The position numbers were made by a program, and so were the translations under genes. The notes beneath the pieces were generated by a model that was given only the letters and a program-made list of their open reading frames with translations, made no database searches and was not told the DNA's origin. Below, one piece after another: positions 1 through 6,767 of a DNA stretch of 15,385 nucleotides (its first letter is position 1; each line of letters begins with the position of its first letter). Origin of the DNA: Clostridium sp. CAG:1000 (lineage in GTDB: Bacteria; Bacillota_I; Bacilli_A; RF39; UBA660); assembly GCA_000436975.1 (NCBI GenBank), contig HG000322.1:1-15385 (forward strand), written 5' to 3'.

Positions 1-46
1 AATAAATTGCATTTACTTCTTTAAATAACAAAATCGTCCAATTTAC

Positions 47-75
47 TTGAAATTTGTAAGATATTGTAATATAAT
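47..75 (+). promoter_or_regulatory. Promoter of rpsU-yqeY
   Basis: A -35 box TTGAAA (47-52) and a perfect -10 box TATAAT (70-75) are separated by 17 bases, close to the sigma-A consensus. Transcription would begin near 82, giving a leader of about 25 bases ahead of the rpsU start at 107. Bases 1-46 upstream hold nothing I can assign. Confidence 0.75.
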
Positions 76-106
76 TAATTACAGTCATGAAGGGAGGGAA
101 GTAGTG

Positions 107-295
107 ATGACACATGTAGAAGTTAAAGACGGTAATGTTGAGGGTGCATTAAAACGTTTTAAAATCAAATTTCAAAGAAGCGGTATCCCAACCGAAATGA
201 AAAAGAGAAAAGAATATTCAAAACCTGGTATTAAAAGAAGAGAAGCTAAAAAAGAAGCTATCAGAAATGCTAAAAAACATAATAAACAAAGATAA
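107..295 (+). CDS. rpsU: 30S ribosomal protein S21
   Basis: S21 is a small basic protein of the 30S subunit that sits near the anti-Shine-Dalgarno end of 16S rRNA and helps translation initiation. The 62-residue product has the S21 pattern: an N-terminal VEVKDGNVEGALKRFK segment, then a KRKEYSKPGIKRREAKK-type basic region and a Lys/Arg-rich tail. I chose the ATG at 107 because a strong AGGGAGGG ribosome binding site lies at 91-98. The reading frame stays open back to an ATG at 47, but that ATG lies inside the -35 box, and the extra 20 residues do not resemble S21. It is followed 17 bases later by yqeY, the pairing seen in Bacillus. The tail is slightly longer than in B. subtilis S21. Confidence 0.93.
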   Translation: MTHVEVKDGNVEGALKRFKIKFQRSGIPTEMKKRKEYSKPGIKRREAKKEAIRNAKKHNKQR

Positions 296-312
296 TAATT
301 AGGAGTGATATA

Positions 313-765
313 ATGTTATACGATACTATAATGACTGATATAAAGGAAGCTATGAAGTCACATGATAAAGAAACTTTAAGCACTTTAAGATTTTTAAAGT
401 CAGCCATAGATTTATTTAAAATAAATAATAAAATGGATAGAACTGAGTCACCTAGTGATGATACAGTTATAGAAGTAGTAAGTAAACAAGTTAAGACTCA
501 TAAAGAAAGTATTGAAGAGTTTAAAAAAGCAGGTAGAAATGACTTAGTAGAAAACTTACTTAAAGAAGTTCAAGTATTAAGTAAATATTTACCAGAGCAA
601 TTATCAGAAGACGAAGTTAGAAGTAAAATAGATGAAGTTATTTCATCTGTTAAAGCATCATCTATTAAAGATATGGGTAAAGTTATGAAAGAATTAACCC
701 CAATATTTAAAGGTAAGGCTGATATGAAACTTGTAAATACTATAGTTAAAGAAAAATTAAATTAG
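313..765 (+). CDS. yqeY: GatB/YqeY domain protein
   Basis: A 150-residue all-helical protein of the GatB/YqeY family. The domain is related to the C-terminal tRNA-binding region of the amidotransferase subunit GatB, but the stand-alone protein has no firmly assigned role. Family hallmarks visible are an N-terminal segment MTDIKEAMKSHDKETLSTLR, a central LSKYLPEQLSEDEV stretch and a C-terminal KDMGKVMKELTPIFKGKADMK stretch. Length matches the family (about 145-150). The start at 313 is preceded by AGGAG at 301-305. It is co-transcribed with rpsU, a conserved pairing in Firmicutes, and its stop codon runs straight into a terminator. Identification is firm; function is not. Confidence 0.92.
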   Translation: MLYDTIMTDIKEAMKSHDKETLSTLRFLKSAIDLFKINNKMDRTESPSDDTVIEVVSKQVKTHKESIEEFKKAGRNDLVENLLKEVQVLSKYLPEQLSEDEVRSKIDEVISSVKASSIKDMGKVMKELTPIFKGKADMKLVNTIVKEKLN

Positions 766-792
766 AACTCTTTTGTATGAGTTCTTTTTTTT
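764..792 (+). terminator. Rho-independent terminator after yqeY
   Basis: A 7-bp stem AGAACTC / GAGTTCT (764-770 with 779-785) around an 8-base loop is followed by an uninterrupted T run to 792. It overlaps the yqeY stop codon and closes the rpsU-yqeY unit. Confidence 0.85.
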
Positions 793-802
793 ATACTTTT
801 TA

Positions 803-819
803 TATAACTAAAAGTTATA
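803..819 (+). promoter_or_regulatory. Candidate LysR operator (T-N11-A dyad)
   Basis: A perfect dyad TATAACT-AAA-AGTTATA lies 20 bases upstream of the -35 box of the LysR gene. Its inner bases fit the T-N11-A rule (T at 805, A at 817) typical of LysR-type binding sites, which often lie just upstream of the regulated promoter. The assignment rests on position and symmetry. AT-rich DNA gives such dyads by chance at some rate. Confidence 0.4.
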
Positions 820-839
820 AACAACTAACTAATTATTAT

Positions 840-867
840 TTGACATTATAATAAATAATGAGATACT
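840..867 (+). promoter_or_regulatory. Promoter of the LysR-methyltransferase-CYTH operon
   Basis: A consensus -35 box TTGACA (840-845) is followed after 16 bases by GATACT (862-867), which is helped by an extended -10 TG at 859-860. Transcription would start near 874, so the leader is very short, just enough for the TGGAGG ribosome binding site at 877-882. Confidence 0.6.
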
Positions 868-887
868 ATTAAAACATGGAGGCAAAA

Positions 888-1784
888 ATGAGAGATGTAA
901 ATTTAAATTCTTTAAAGATATTTCTAGCAGTTGCGACATCTAATAGTTTTTTAGAAGCATCAAATAAATTATATATATCACAACCTGCTATAAGTAAAAG
1001 TATTAACAAATTAGAAGAAGAATTAGGGGTTTCACTATTCTATAGAGCAAATAAAGGAGTTTCTTTGACATCTGATGGAGAAATATTATTAAAATATGTA
1101 AGGGATTCCCAAAAATTGTTACTCGCATGTGAAAGAATGCTATCATCTAATAATGATTCGGAGTCTGGAAGTATCATTATAGGTGTACAATCTCATTTGG
1201 TTAGAAATTATTTACTTGATAAAATGAGTGATTTTATGGAAAAACATCCAAATGTTACATATAAAGTCATAGAACTTTCTACATTAGGGCTAATTGAAGC
1301 ATTAGAAAAACATGAAATTGATTTTGTTGTAGATGCTTCACCTATAGTTTCACCGTACAACAATCTAAAAGTAAAGCCAATACATTATATAAATACTTGT
1401 TTTATTAAATCAAAAAACAATAAATCAAAAATTAAACAGTTATCGGATTTAGAAAATGAAAAAATTATTATGCCACTTCAAAAAAGTACTTTAAGAAAAA
1501 ACTTGATTACAGAATTAAATGGTGCAATTGAAATAAAACCAATATTAGAATTCGGTACTGAGGAATTAATAATAGAGTCTGTAAAAAGAAACTTAGGTAT
1601 AGGCTATGTAGTACAAGGTGAAAATTTAAATAGGGAAAGTGAGACAATAGAAGTTATAGATCTTAAATATAAACTTCCAACAGTTGAAATTAATTTAGTG
1701 TGTATTGAAAATAATTTAACTCCTCTTTCTAAAAAGTTTATAAAAGAAGAATTATCTGAGAATGGGGGAATAATTAATGAATAA
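888..1784 (+). CDS. LysR-family transcriptional regulator
   Basis: A 298-residue LysR-type regulator. The N-terminal winged helix-turn-helix is clear: LKIFLAVATSNSFLEASNKL, then ISQPAISKSINKLEEELGVSLF and an R/GVSLTSDGE wing (about residues 8-66). A linker helix and a periplasmic-binding-protein-like effector domain follow (about 90-290), which normally binds a small molecule. I place the start at 888 because the TGGAGG ribosome binding site (877-882) overlaps the earlier in-frame ATG at 876. A T-N11-A dyad upstream suggests autoregulation. It is first in an operon with a methyltransferase gene (8-base overlap) and a CYTH gene. LysR genes are more often divergent from their targets, so leading the operon is a little unusual. 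The ligand cannot be read from sequence. Confidence 0.88.
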   Translation: MRDVNLNSLKIFLAVATSNSFLEASNKLYISQPAISKSINKLEEELGVSLFYRANKGVSLTSDGEILLKYVRDSQKLLLACERMLSSNNDSESGSIIIGVQSHLVRNYLLDKMSDFMEKHPNVTYKVIELSTLGLIEALEKHEIDFVVDASPIVSPYNNLKVKPIHYINTCFIKSKNNKSKIKQLSDLENEKIIMPLQKSTLRKNLITELNGAIEIKPILEFGTEELIIESVKRNLGIGYVVQGENLNRESETIEVIDLKYKLPTVEINLVCIENNLTPLSKKFIKEELSENGGIINE

Positions 1785-2790
1785 TAATTATACTTATTTA
1801 AAGAAAATATATAATTTAAAAAATAAAAATATTATTGATTTTTCTCAAGATAAAATATATATAATATTCTTATGCGAAAATAAGTATTATTGTTTAAAAA
1901 ATAGTAAGCTCGTTAACTACTCGCTTTCAATACCGCTTAATGTTTTAGAAGTGATAGATAGTATTGAAAAAATATATAAAATTAATATAATAAATTATTT
2001 TCCAGTGTGTTTTTTAAATGAGTCATCTATTTTGATTACTTGCAAAATTAAAAAAGTAAATTCTTTATATATGGAGGAACTTAAAAAGTATAATGAAATA
2101 TTAAAATTAGCTAACGAGAAAGCAAAGTATTATAATGATGAATATGATGATGAAACTTTAGTTATGGAAAAATATAGTAAAAGATATGAAATTTATGATA
2201 AATATATAAAGAAATACATAATAACAAGCAAAAGGCGAAAAAAGAAAGAACTAAGAGAATTGATAAAAAAGTTAATTGGAGATGCTAAGTCTGTAATTGA
2301 TGTTTCGTGTGGTGACAGTTGCGATATCTTTAAAGTATGTGATGATTTAGATATGGTAGTTGGAAATGACATTAATTTATATCAATTAAAAAACGATGAA
2401 AAAAAATTCTGTAATGTGATTTATACTAACGATAACATTCTTGATTTTTCTTTTCAAGAAAATGCTTTTGATGTTTCTTTTTGTAAAAATACATTACATC
2501 ATATGGATAATGAAAAAGAAATTAAACAATTATTAAATTCTGTTACAAAAATAGCAAAAAAAACAATTATTATAGAAATAGAAGATCCTAAAAAGACTGG
2601 TAAAATACCATATTTGTTTAATAAATATTTATATACTAAGTTTTTAAAGGATGCCGGGAATTATTTTATTACTTTTTCAACTTTTAAAAAAGTAATTGAT
2701 TCTACGTTGGGCAATAGGTGTGATATTAATTATTTTATGTTTGAAAATATCCTTGGTAAATATATGATTGCATTAATAGAAAAGAGGTAA
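1777..2790 (+). CDS. Class I SAM-dependent methyltransferase with unassigned N-terminal region
   Basis: A 337-residue protein. Residues about 170-270 form a class I Rossmann methyltransferase: SAM-binding motif I SVIDVSCGDSCDI (172-184), an acidic residue after the second strand (GNDIN, D198), NILDFSF (D223), and the FDVSFCKNTLHHMD signature (231-244) typical of small-molecule or lipid methyltransferases of the UbiE/COQ5 type. Motif I has VSCGDS where GCGxG is usual, so it is divergent. The first 150 residues match no family I recognise. The layout around 30-95 faintly recalls a degenerate Nudix fold, which is a guess, and residues 100-165 are highly charged and helical. The gene overlaps the LysR gene by 8 bases, has a GGGGG-type ribosome binding site, and ends two bases before the CYTH gene, so the three are translated from one message. 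The substrate is unknown. Confidence 0.75.
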   Translation: MNNNYTYLKKIYNLKNKNIIDFSQDKIYIIFLCENKYYCLKNSKLVNYSLSIPLNVLEVIDSIEKIYKINIINYFPVCFLNESSILITCKIKKVNSLYMEELKKYNEILKLANEKAKYYNDEYDDETLVMEKYSKRYEIYDKYIKKYIITSKRRKKKELRELIKKLIGDAKSVIDVSCGDSCDIFKVCDDLDMVVGNDINLYQLKNDEKKFCNVIYTNDNILDFSFQENAFDVSFCKNTLHHMDNEKEIKQLLNSVTKIAKKTIIIEIEDPKKTGKIPYLFNKYLYTKFLKDAGNYFITFSTFKKVIDSTLGNRCDINYFMFENILGKYMIALIEKR

Positions 2791-2792
2791 AA

Positions 2793-3878
2793 ATGAGTAA
2801 GAGAATAGAAACAGAAAAGAAGTATTACTGTTTAAAAGAACAAGAATTGATTTCTAAAATAGATGTGTTAAAGTTTAAATTAGTTAAAGAAGGAATAGAA
2901 ATAGATGAATATTTTACTGATATAAATAGCATTTATATTAAAAATAGAACATGTCTTAGAATACGAAAAGCAAATGATAGTATGGAAATTACTTTCAAAG
3001 GCAAATCAAATGACTTTTCAAATTCATTTACAAAATTAGAAAGCAATTTTGATATGGATCTTAACAACTATGAAAATTTTGTAGAATTATTTTCAATGAT
3101 TGGTTATTATAGTTATACTATTGTAAACAAAAAGAGATTAACATATGAACTTAAAGATGAAAAGTATACATATAGCATTATGGTTGATAATATTGAAGGG
3201 CTTGGTGGGTTTGCTGAGTTTGAGTTGCTTTGTAATAGTGATGATTATGATTTAGATGAACTTAAAATAAAATTAAATCAATTTGTTTCGATGTTTAATA
3301 GTTTAAATTTAACTGAAGCAAAGCTTCCTTATAGAGACTTTGCTGCATTAAAACAATATAATGATTTGAAACCAAAAAAAGAAATAAAAGGGGTACATTT
3401 AAATATCGACACTTTTTTAAAAAAGTATGAGAAAGATTTCTATAACTATTATAAGTCTTTATTAAAAGATGATTTAAATACAAGTTTAAAAAAGAAAGAA
3501 TTTAAAGAAAATATATATGATTCTTTAATAAATTCTGATATTTCAAAAAAAATAGATAACTATTTTGATAGTTTGAGAATACAAGATTCGAATTTTATAG
3601 CATTATTTGAGTTACTACATCAGATAAAATCAAAAGGCTTAGATATTGTTTTAACTACTAATTGCAATGAAACGCTTATAAGTAATGTTATAGTAAAAAT
3701 AACTAATGGTTATACATTTGATAATATTATTTATTTAAAAGATAGCAAGTCAATATACACAGTAGCCAAGAAAAATGGCATAGATTTGAATAATTATTTT
3801 AATGTCTTAACTAAAAATATTAAAAATACTAATTCTTTGCTATTAGTTATAATAAATAATTATGGTATAACTAAATAG
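2793..3878 (+). CDS. CYTH-domain protein with degenerate HAD-like C-terminal half
   Basis: CYTH proteins (class IV adenylate cyclases, thiamine triphosphatases, inorganic triphosphatases) bind triphosphates and divalent metals in a beta-barrel tunnel. Residues 1-185 show the domain's signatures: ExExK (E6, E8, K10), paired arginines in CLRIRK (54-59), TFKGK (67-71), NKKRLTYEL (112-120) and a VDNIEGLGGFAEFELL stretch (131-146). Residues about 198-361 resemble a haloacid dehalogenase-like fold: a strand ending in LNIDTFL (203-209, motif I position with only one Asp), IVLTTNC (285-291, motif II-like), NIIYLKDSK (311-319) and LLVIINNYGI (350-359, where motif IV acidic residues would be). The catalytic DxD and the final Asp pair are missing, so this half is probably non-catalytic if it is HAD at all. 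It starts at 2793 after an AGAGGT ribosome binding site. The partner of the triphosphate domain is unknown. Confidence 0.72.
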   Translation: MSKRIETEKKYYCLKEQELISKIDVLKFKLVKEGIEIDEYFTDINSIYIKNRTCLRIRKANDSMEITFKGKSNDFSNSFTKLESNFDMDLNNYENFVELFSMIGYYSYTIVNKKRLTYELKDEKYTYSIMVDNIEGLGGFAEFELLCNSDDYDLDELKIKLNQFVSMFNSLNLTEAKLPYRDFAALKQYNDLKPKKEIKGVHLNIDTFLKKYEKDFYNYYKSLLKDDLNTSLKKKEFKENIYDSLINSDISKKIDNYFDSLRIQDSNFIALFELLHQIKSKGLDIVLTTNCNETLISNVIVKITNGYTFDNIIYLKDSKSIYTVAKKNGIDLNNYFNVLTKNIKNTNSLLLVIINNYGITK

Positions 3879-3923
3879 AAAAAGACTATAACAAATAAAT
3901 TTAATAACAAAAAATTATATAAG

Positions 3924-3961
3924 AATAACTAAAATTTATTAGAAATTTTGGTTATTTTTTT
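3924..3961 (+). terminator. Strong terminator after the CYTH gene
   Basis: A 14-bp stem (3924-3937 with 3943-3956, one G-U pair) with a 5-base loop ATTAG is followed by a T tract to 3961. It separates the LysR operon from the transporter operon. Bases 3879-3923 between the CYTH stop and the hairpin show nothing recognisable. Confidence 0.85.
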
Positions 3962-3976
3962 ATGAAAAAAATGTAT

Positions 3977-4005
3977 TTTTCAATTTCTTGAAACTATTTT
4001 ATACT
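3977..4005 (+). promoter_or_regulatory. Probable promoter of the transporter-QueC-like operon
   Basis: TATACT at 4000-4005 is a good -10 box. At 17-base spacing the -35 is TTTTCA (3977-3982), four of six matches. An alternative TTGAAA at 3988-3993 is too close to serve with it. The leader to the ATG at 4032 is about 20 bases and carries AAGGAGAG. I see no preQ1 riboswitch in this short stretch. Confidence 0.45.
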
Positions 4006-4031
4006 TAGATTGAAAGGAGAGAAAAATTAAA

Positions 4032-4667
4032 ATGAAACAAAAACAATTTTCAAAATTATTTGTTATTATTTCAATTATTTCAGTTGCGACGATGTTAATA
4101 TCTAATATAACGGCTACTAAATTGTTTGAAATTAAAAGTGTTATTTTACCATGCTCTGCACTATTATTTCCTATTACTTATATTATAGGTGATGTTATAG
4201 CCGAAATATATGGATATAAAAAAGCAAAACTTGTTATTATATTAGGGTTTATCGCTAATGCATTTATGGTATTGTTCTTTCAACTTACAATTATAATGCC
4301 TCCTGCGAGTACATGGAATATGCAATCGTCATATGAAACAATATTAGGTACAACCCCAAGAATATTTATTGCATCACTTATGGCTTTTCTATTTGGAAGT
4401 TTATCCAACGCATTCTTGATGCAAAAAATAAAAGAATTGACGAAGGACAAATTTTTATGGGTTAGGACCATAGGCTCTACAATTGTCGGCGAATTATTAG
4501 ATACGGTTATATTTGTATCAATTGCATTTATTGGAAATGTTAATCACACAATTATTATAACAACAATGGCAAGTCAGTATCTTTGGAAACTCTCATATGA
4601 AGTTTTAGCTACGCCGTTTACATATCAAGTAATTAAAAAAATCAAAAAAATTGAAGAAAAACATTAA
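4032..4667 (+). CDS. Queuosine-precursor transporter family protein (YhhQ/QPTR)
   Basis: A 211-residue multi-pass membrane protein of the YhhQ (COG1738/TIGR00697) family. Characterised members carry the 7-deazaguanine bases preQ0, preQ1 or queuine across the cytoplasmic membrane. Family motifs are intact: SNITATK (24-30), FPITYIIGDVIAEIYGYK (46-63) and GELLDTVIFVSIAFIG (153-168). About six hydrophobic helices are visible (roughly 8-28, 38-58, 66-90, 109-131, 145-168, 172-195), and the C-terminal tail is basic. Length is usual. It is first in a new operon, preceded by AAGGAGAG and followed 14 bases later by a kinase gene. The genes behind it handle purine-like bases and nucleotides, which fits a deazapurine or other purine-like cargo. 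The exact cargo cannot be told from sequence. Confidence 0.88.
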   Translation: MKQKQFSKLFVIISIISVATMLISNITATKLFEIKSVILPCSALLFPITYIIGDVIAEIYGYKKAKLVIILGFIANAFMVLFFQLTIIMPPASTWNMQSSYETILGTTPRIFIASLMAFLFGSLSNAFLMQKIKELTKDKFLWVRTIGSTIVGELLDTVIFVSIAFIGNVNHTIIITTMASQYLWKLSYEVLATPFTYQVIKKIKKIEEKH

Positions 4668-4681
4668 AAAGGAGAATTAAT

Positions 4682-5350
4682 ATGTTGATAGCTTTTGAAG
4701 GAATGGATGGGTGTGGGAAATCTAGTATATCGAAGTTGGTTGCAAAAAAAACTGGTTTTAAACATTATGAACAAAAAATCGTAGAAACATTGAACATACA
4801 TGAGGATAAATATAATGATTTTATTAAGAAAATCAGAGAATCTGATAATAAATATTTGAGTTTTGTATTTTATACTTTTAGATGCATGTTTGATAATGAT
4901 AAAAGTGAGAAGATAATAGTAGAAAGAAGCATGTCCTCTACATATTATTTTGAACACGAAAATGTTGAATCAGAATACTTTGATGTCGCACTTACTATGG
5001 GCTGCAAGCCTGATATAACATTTTTGTTATATGCTTCGCCCGAAGTGAGAAAAAAAAGAATTTATAGCAGAAATAATGCCGATCCGGATTTGGAATCAAG
5101 CGAGGCTCTTAAAGATGGTTACCCAATAATGATTTCGTTTTTAAAAAAATATAATCTTCCATATGTTGAGATAAATTCAGAAAAATATAATATGGAAGAA
5201 ATTGCAGATATATGTAGTGACATTATTGCAACGTATCTTAATCTTGAGGAAGAACAAAAATGTGCCTATTTAGAAAAAATGAATGATGAGTTCGGATATT
5301 ATGATAAAAACAATAATAAAGGAGTGTATAAGTATGAAAGAAAAATATGA
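4682..5350 (+). CDS. P-loop nucleotide kinase, thymidylate-kinase-like
   Basis: A 222-residue kinase of the thymidylate kinase/deoxynucleoside kinase superfamily, which phosphorylates nucleosides or nucleoside monophosphates with ATP. The Walker A loop is GMDGCGKSS (7-15). An ERS motif (81-83) stands where dTMP kinases have DR, followed by an aromatic STYYF patch. DITFLLYASPEVRKKR (111-126) is the usual strand plus Arg-rich LID, with R130 nearby. A charged tail (about 195-222) is extra. It begins at 4682 after GGAG at 4671-4674, and its last 17 bases overlap the next gene, so translation is coupled. It is clearly divergent from housekeeping Tmk. With a phosphoribosyltransferase and QueC-like gene beside it, a role on an unusual nucleotide is plausible, but the substrate is unproven. 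Confidence 0.78.
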   Translation: MLIAFEGMDGCGKSSISKLVAKKTGFKHYEQKIVETLNIHEDKYNDFIKKIRESDNKYLSFVFYTFRCMFDNDKSEKIIVERSMSSTYYFEHENVESEYFDVALTMGCKPDITFLLYASPEVRKKRIYSRNNADPDLESSEALKDGYPIMISFLKKYNLPYVEINSEKYNMEEIADICSDIIATYLNLEEEQKCAYLEKMNDEFGYYDKNNNKGVYKYERKI

Positions 5351-6767
5351 TTTGATTATTGTTGGTATGGGCCCTAGTTCAATTTTTTGCGCATATGAAT
5401 TAACAAAATTGAAATATTCTGGTAAAATTTTGTTGATTGAGAAGGGAAATAGAATTGAGCGAAGAGTGTGCCCTCTACAAAGAACTGGAAAATGTGCAAA
5501 ATGTAAGCCAATTTGCAATATTATAGGTGGGTTTAGTGGCGCTGGTGCATTTTCTGATGGTAAACTTTTGTCATACCATTTGTCTTCATATAATAAAGAT
5601 ACAAATGATATCTACATAGGTGGTAAAGATGATACTTTTATAAAAAAATATTATAGCACTGAAGAAATAAAAAAGTATATAACATATGTGGATAATATAT
5701 ATTTAAAATTTGGCGCTACCAAAAAGTTAGAAGGAATAAAAAACTTTGATAAAATTATTAATTTACAAAAAGAATGCAAAAAAAATAACATGAGCTTGGT
5801 TGATGTTCCTGTTAGACATTTAGGTACCGAAAAATCTCATGAATTATATAAAAAAATGCAAGACTATCTTGAAGATAAAATTGATATGTTGTTTAATACA
5901 GAAGTTAATGATTTGATCGTTGAAAAAAATAGAATCAAGGGAGTTAGAACTAATAAAGGAGATATATTTTCTGATAAGGTAGTCCTTGCTGTTGGCGTTG
6001 ATGGCGCACAATGGTTGGAAAAAATATCTAAAAAATATAACTTATCTACAAGAAATGGGTATTTAGATATTGGTGTAAGATATGAATTGAAAAATAGTAC
6101 TTTAGAGGAAGTCAATTCATTACTATATGAAAGTAAAATCATTGCTACTCCAATTCCGTATAGAGATAAGGTTAGAACTTTTTGTCAAAATCCTGGTGGT
6201 TTTGTAACACCTGAGACTTATGATAACGGTCTTACGTTGGTAAATGGACATGCTTTTAAAAATAAAAAAAGCGAAAATACTAATTTAGCAATATTAGTTT
6301 CATATAAATTTAAGAAACCATTAGATTCACCGATTGAATATGGTTTCAACATCGCTAAAAAATCAAATTTATTAAGTGGCGGGAAACCTTTTGTTCAAAG
6401 GCTTGGTGATCTTGTTAATGCGAAAACAACTACTGAACAGCAACTTAGTAAAAATAGTGTTAAGCCAACGTATCCGGGAGCATTTTTAGGAGATTTGTCC
6501 TTAGTTCTCGATTATAGAACTATCGTTAATATTACTAATTTTATCAAACAAGTTAGTAAGGTAATTCCACATTTTGATGACGATGATAACTTACTTTACG
6601 GCCCTGAGATTAAATTCTATGGTAATGAATTGATTTTAAATAAAAGTTTTGAAACTTCTTTGAAAAATCTTTACTCAATAGGTACAGGCGGAGGACTAAC
6701 TGTTGGACTTATGATGGCATCAGTTTCTGGGGTTATGACTGCTAGAAAATTAATGGAGGAAGTATGA
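5334..6767 (+). CDS. FAD-dependent oxidoreductase of the COG2509 type
   Basis: A 477-residue flavoprotein. The N-terminal dinucleotide-binding fold is DLIIVGMGPSS (6-16) with the ribose-binding acid in LLIEKG (E36). A Cys-rich insertion follows (C46, C54, C57, C61), then GGFSGAGAFSDGKL (65-78), the mark of the COG2509 'uncharacterized FAD-dependent dehydrogenase' family. The C-terminal FAD-closing segment is YSIGTGGGLTVGLMMASVSG. No member I can name has a settled reaction; the cysteines suggest a metal or redox site. I chose ATG 5334, which has GGAG at 5321-5324 and begins right at the Rossmann strand. The frame is open to an ATG at 5283, but that adds 17 unlike residues inside the kinase gene. 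Its stop overlaps the QueC-like start (ATGA at 6764). Leu TTG codons are frequent here, unlike in murG. Confidence 0.85.
   Translation: MKEKYDLIIVGMGPSSIFCAYELTKLKYSGKILLIEKGNRIERRVCPLQRTGKCAKCKPICNIIGGFSGAGAFSDGKLLSYHLSSYNKDTNDIYIGGKDDTFIKKYYSTEEIKKYITYVDNIYLKFGATKKLEGIKNFDKIINLQKECKKNNMSLVDVPVRHLGTEKSHELYKKMQDYLEDKIDMLFNTEVNDLIVEKNRIKGVRTNKGDIFSDKVVLAVGVDGAQWLEKISKKYNLSTRNGYLDIGVRYELKNSTLEEVNSLLYESKIIATPIPYRDKVRTFCQNPGGFVTPETYDNGLTLVNGHAFKNKKSENTNLAILVSYKFKKPLDSPIEYGFNIAKKSNLLSGGKPFVQRLGDLVNAKTTTEQQLSKNSVKPTYPGAFLGDLSLVLDYRTIVNITNFIKQVSKVIPHFDDDDNLLYGPEIKFYGNELILNKSFETSLKNLYSIGTGGGLTVGLMMASVSGVMTARKLMEEV

Noticed and set aside
876..887. LysR start at ATG 876
   Set aside because: This ATG overlaps the TGGAGG ribosome binding site (877-882) that serves the in-frame ATG at 888.
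3862..3934. Recurring ATAACTAAA words at about 3865 and 3925 as LysR half-sites
   Set aside because: One lies in the CYTH coding end and one in a terminator stem; such A/T words are expected by chance here, so I list only the perfect dyad at 803-819 as a candidate operator.
3962..4031. preQ1 riboswitch ahead of the transporter gene
   Set aside because: The leader after the predicted start is about 20 bases and has neither the pseudoknot core nor room for the class I or II aptamers; the upstream hairpin is better explained as the terminator of the previous operon.
4664..4957. 97-residue minus-strand reading frame
   Set aside because: It is fully antisense to the kinase gene, has no ribosome binding site or family resemblance, and is the kind of long shadow frame common in AT-rich DNA.
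5283..5333. N-terminal extension of the flavoenzyme from ATG 5283
   Set aside because: It lies inside the kinase gene, lacks its own ribosome binding site and adds 17 residues before a Rossmann strand that normally starts the protein.
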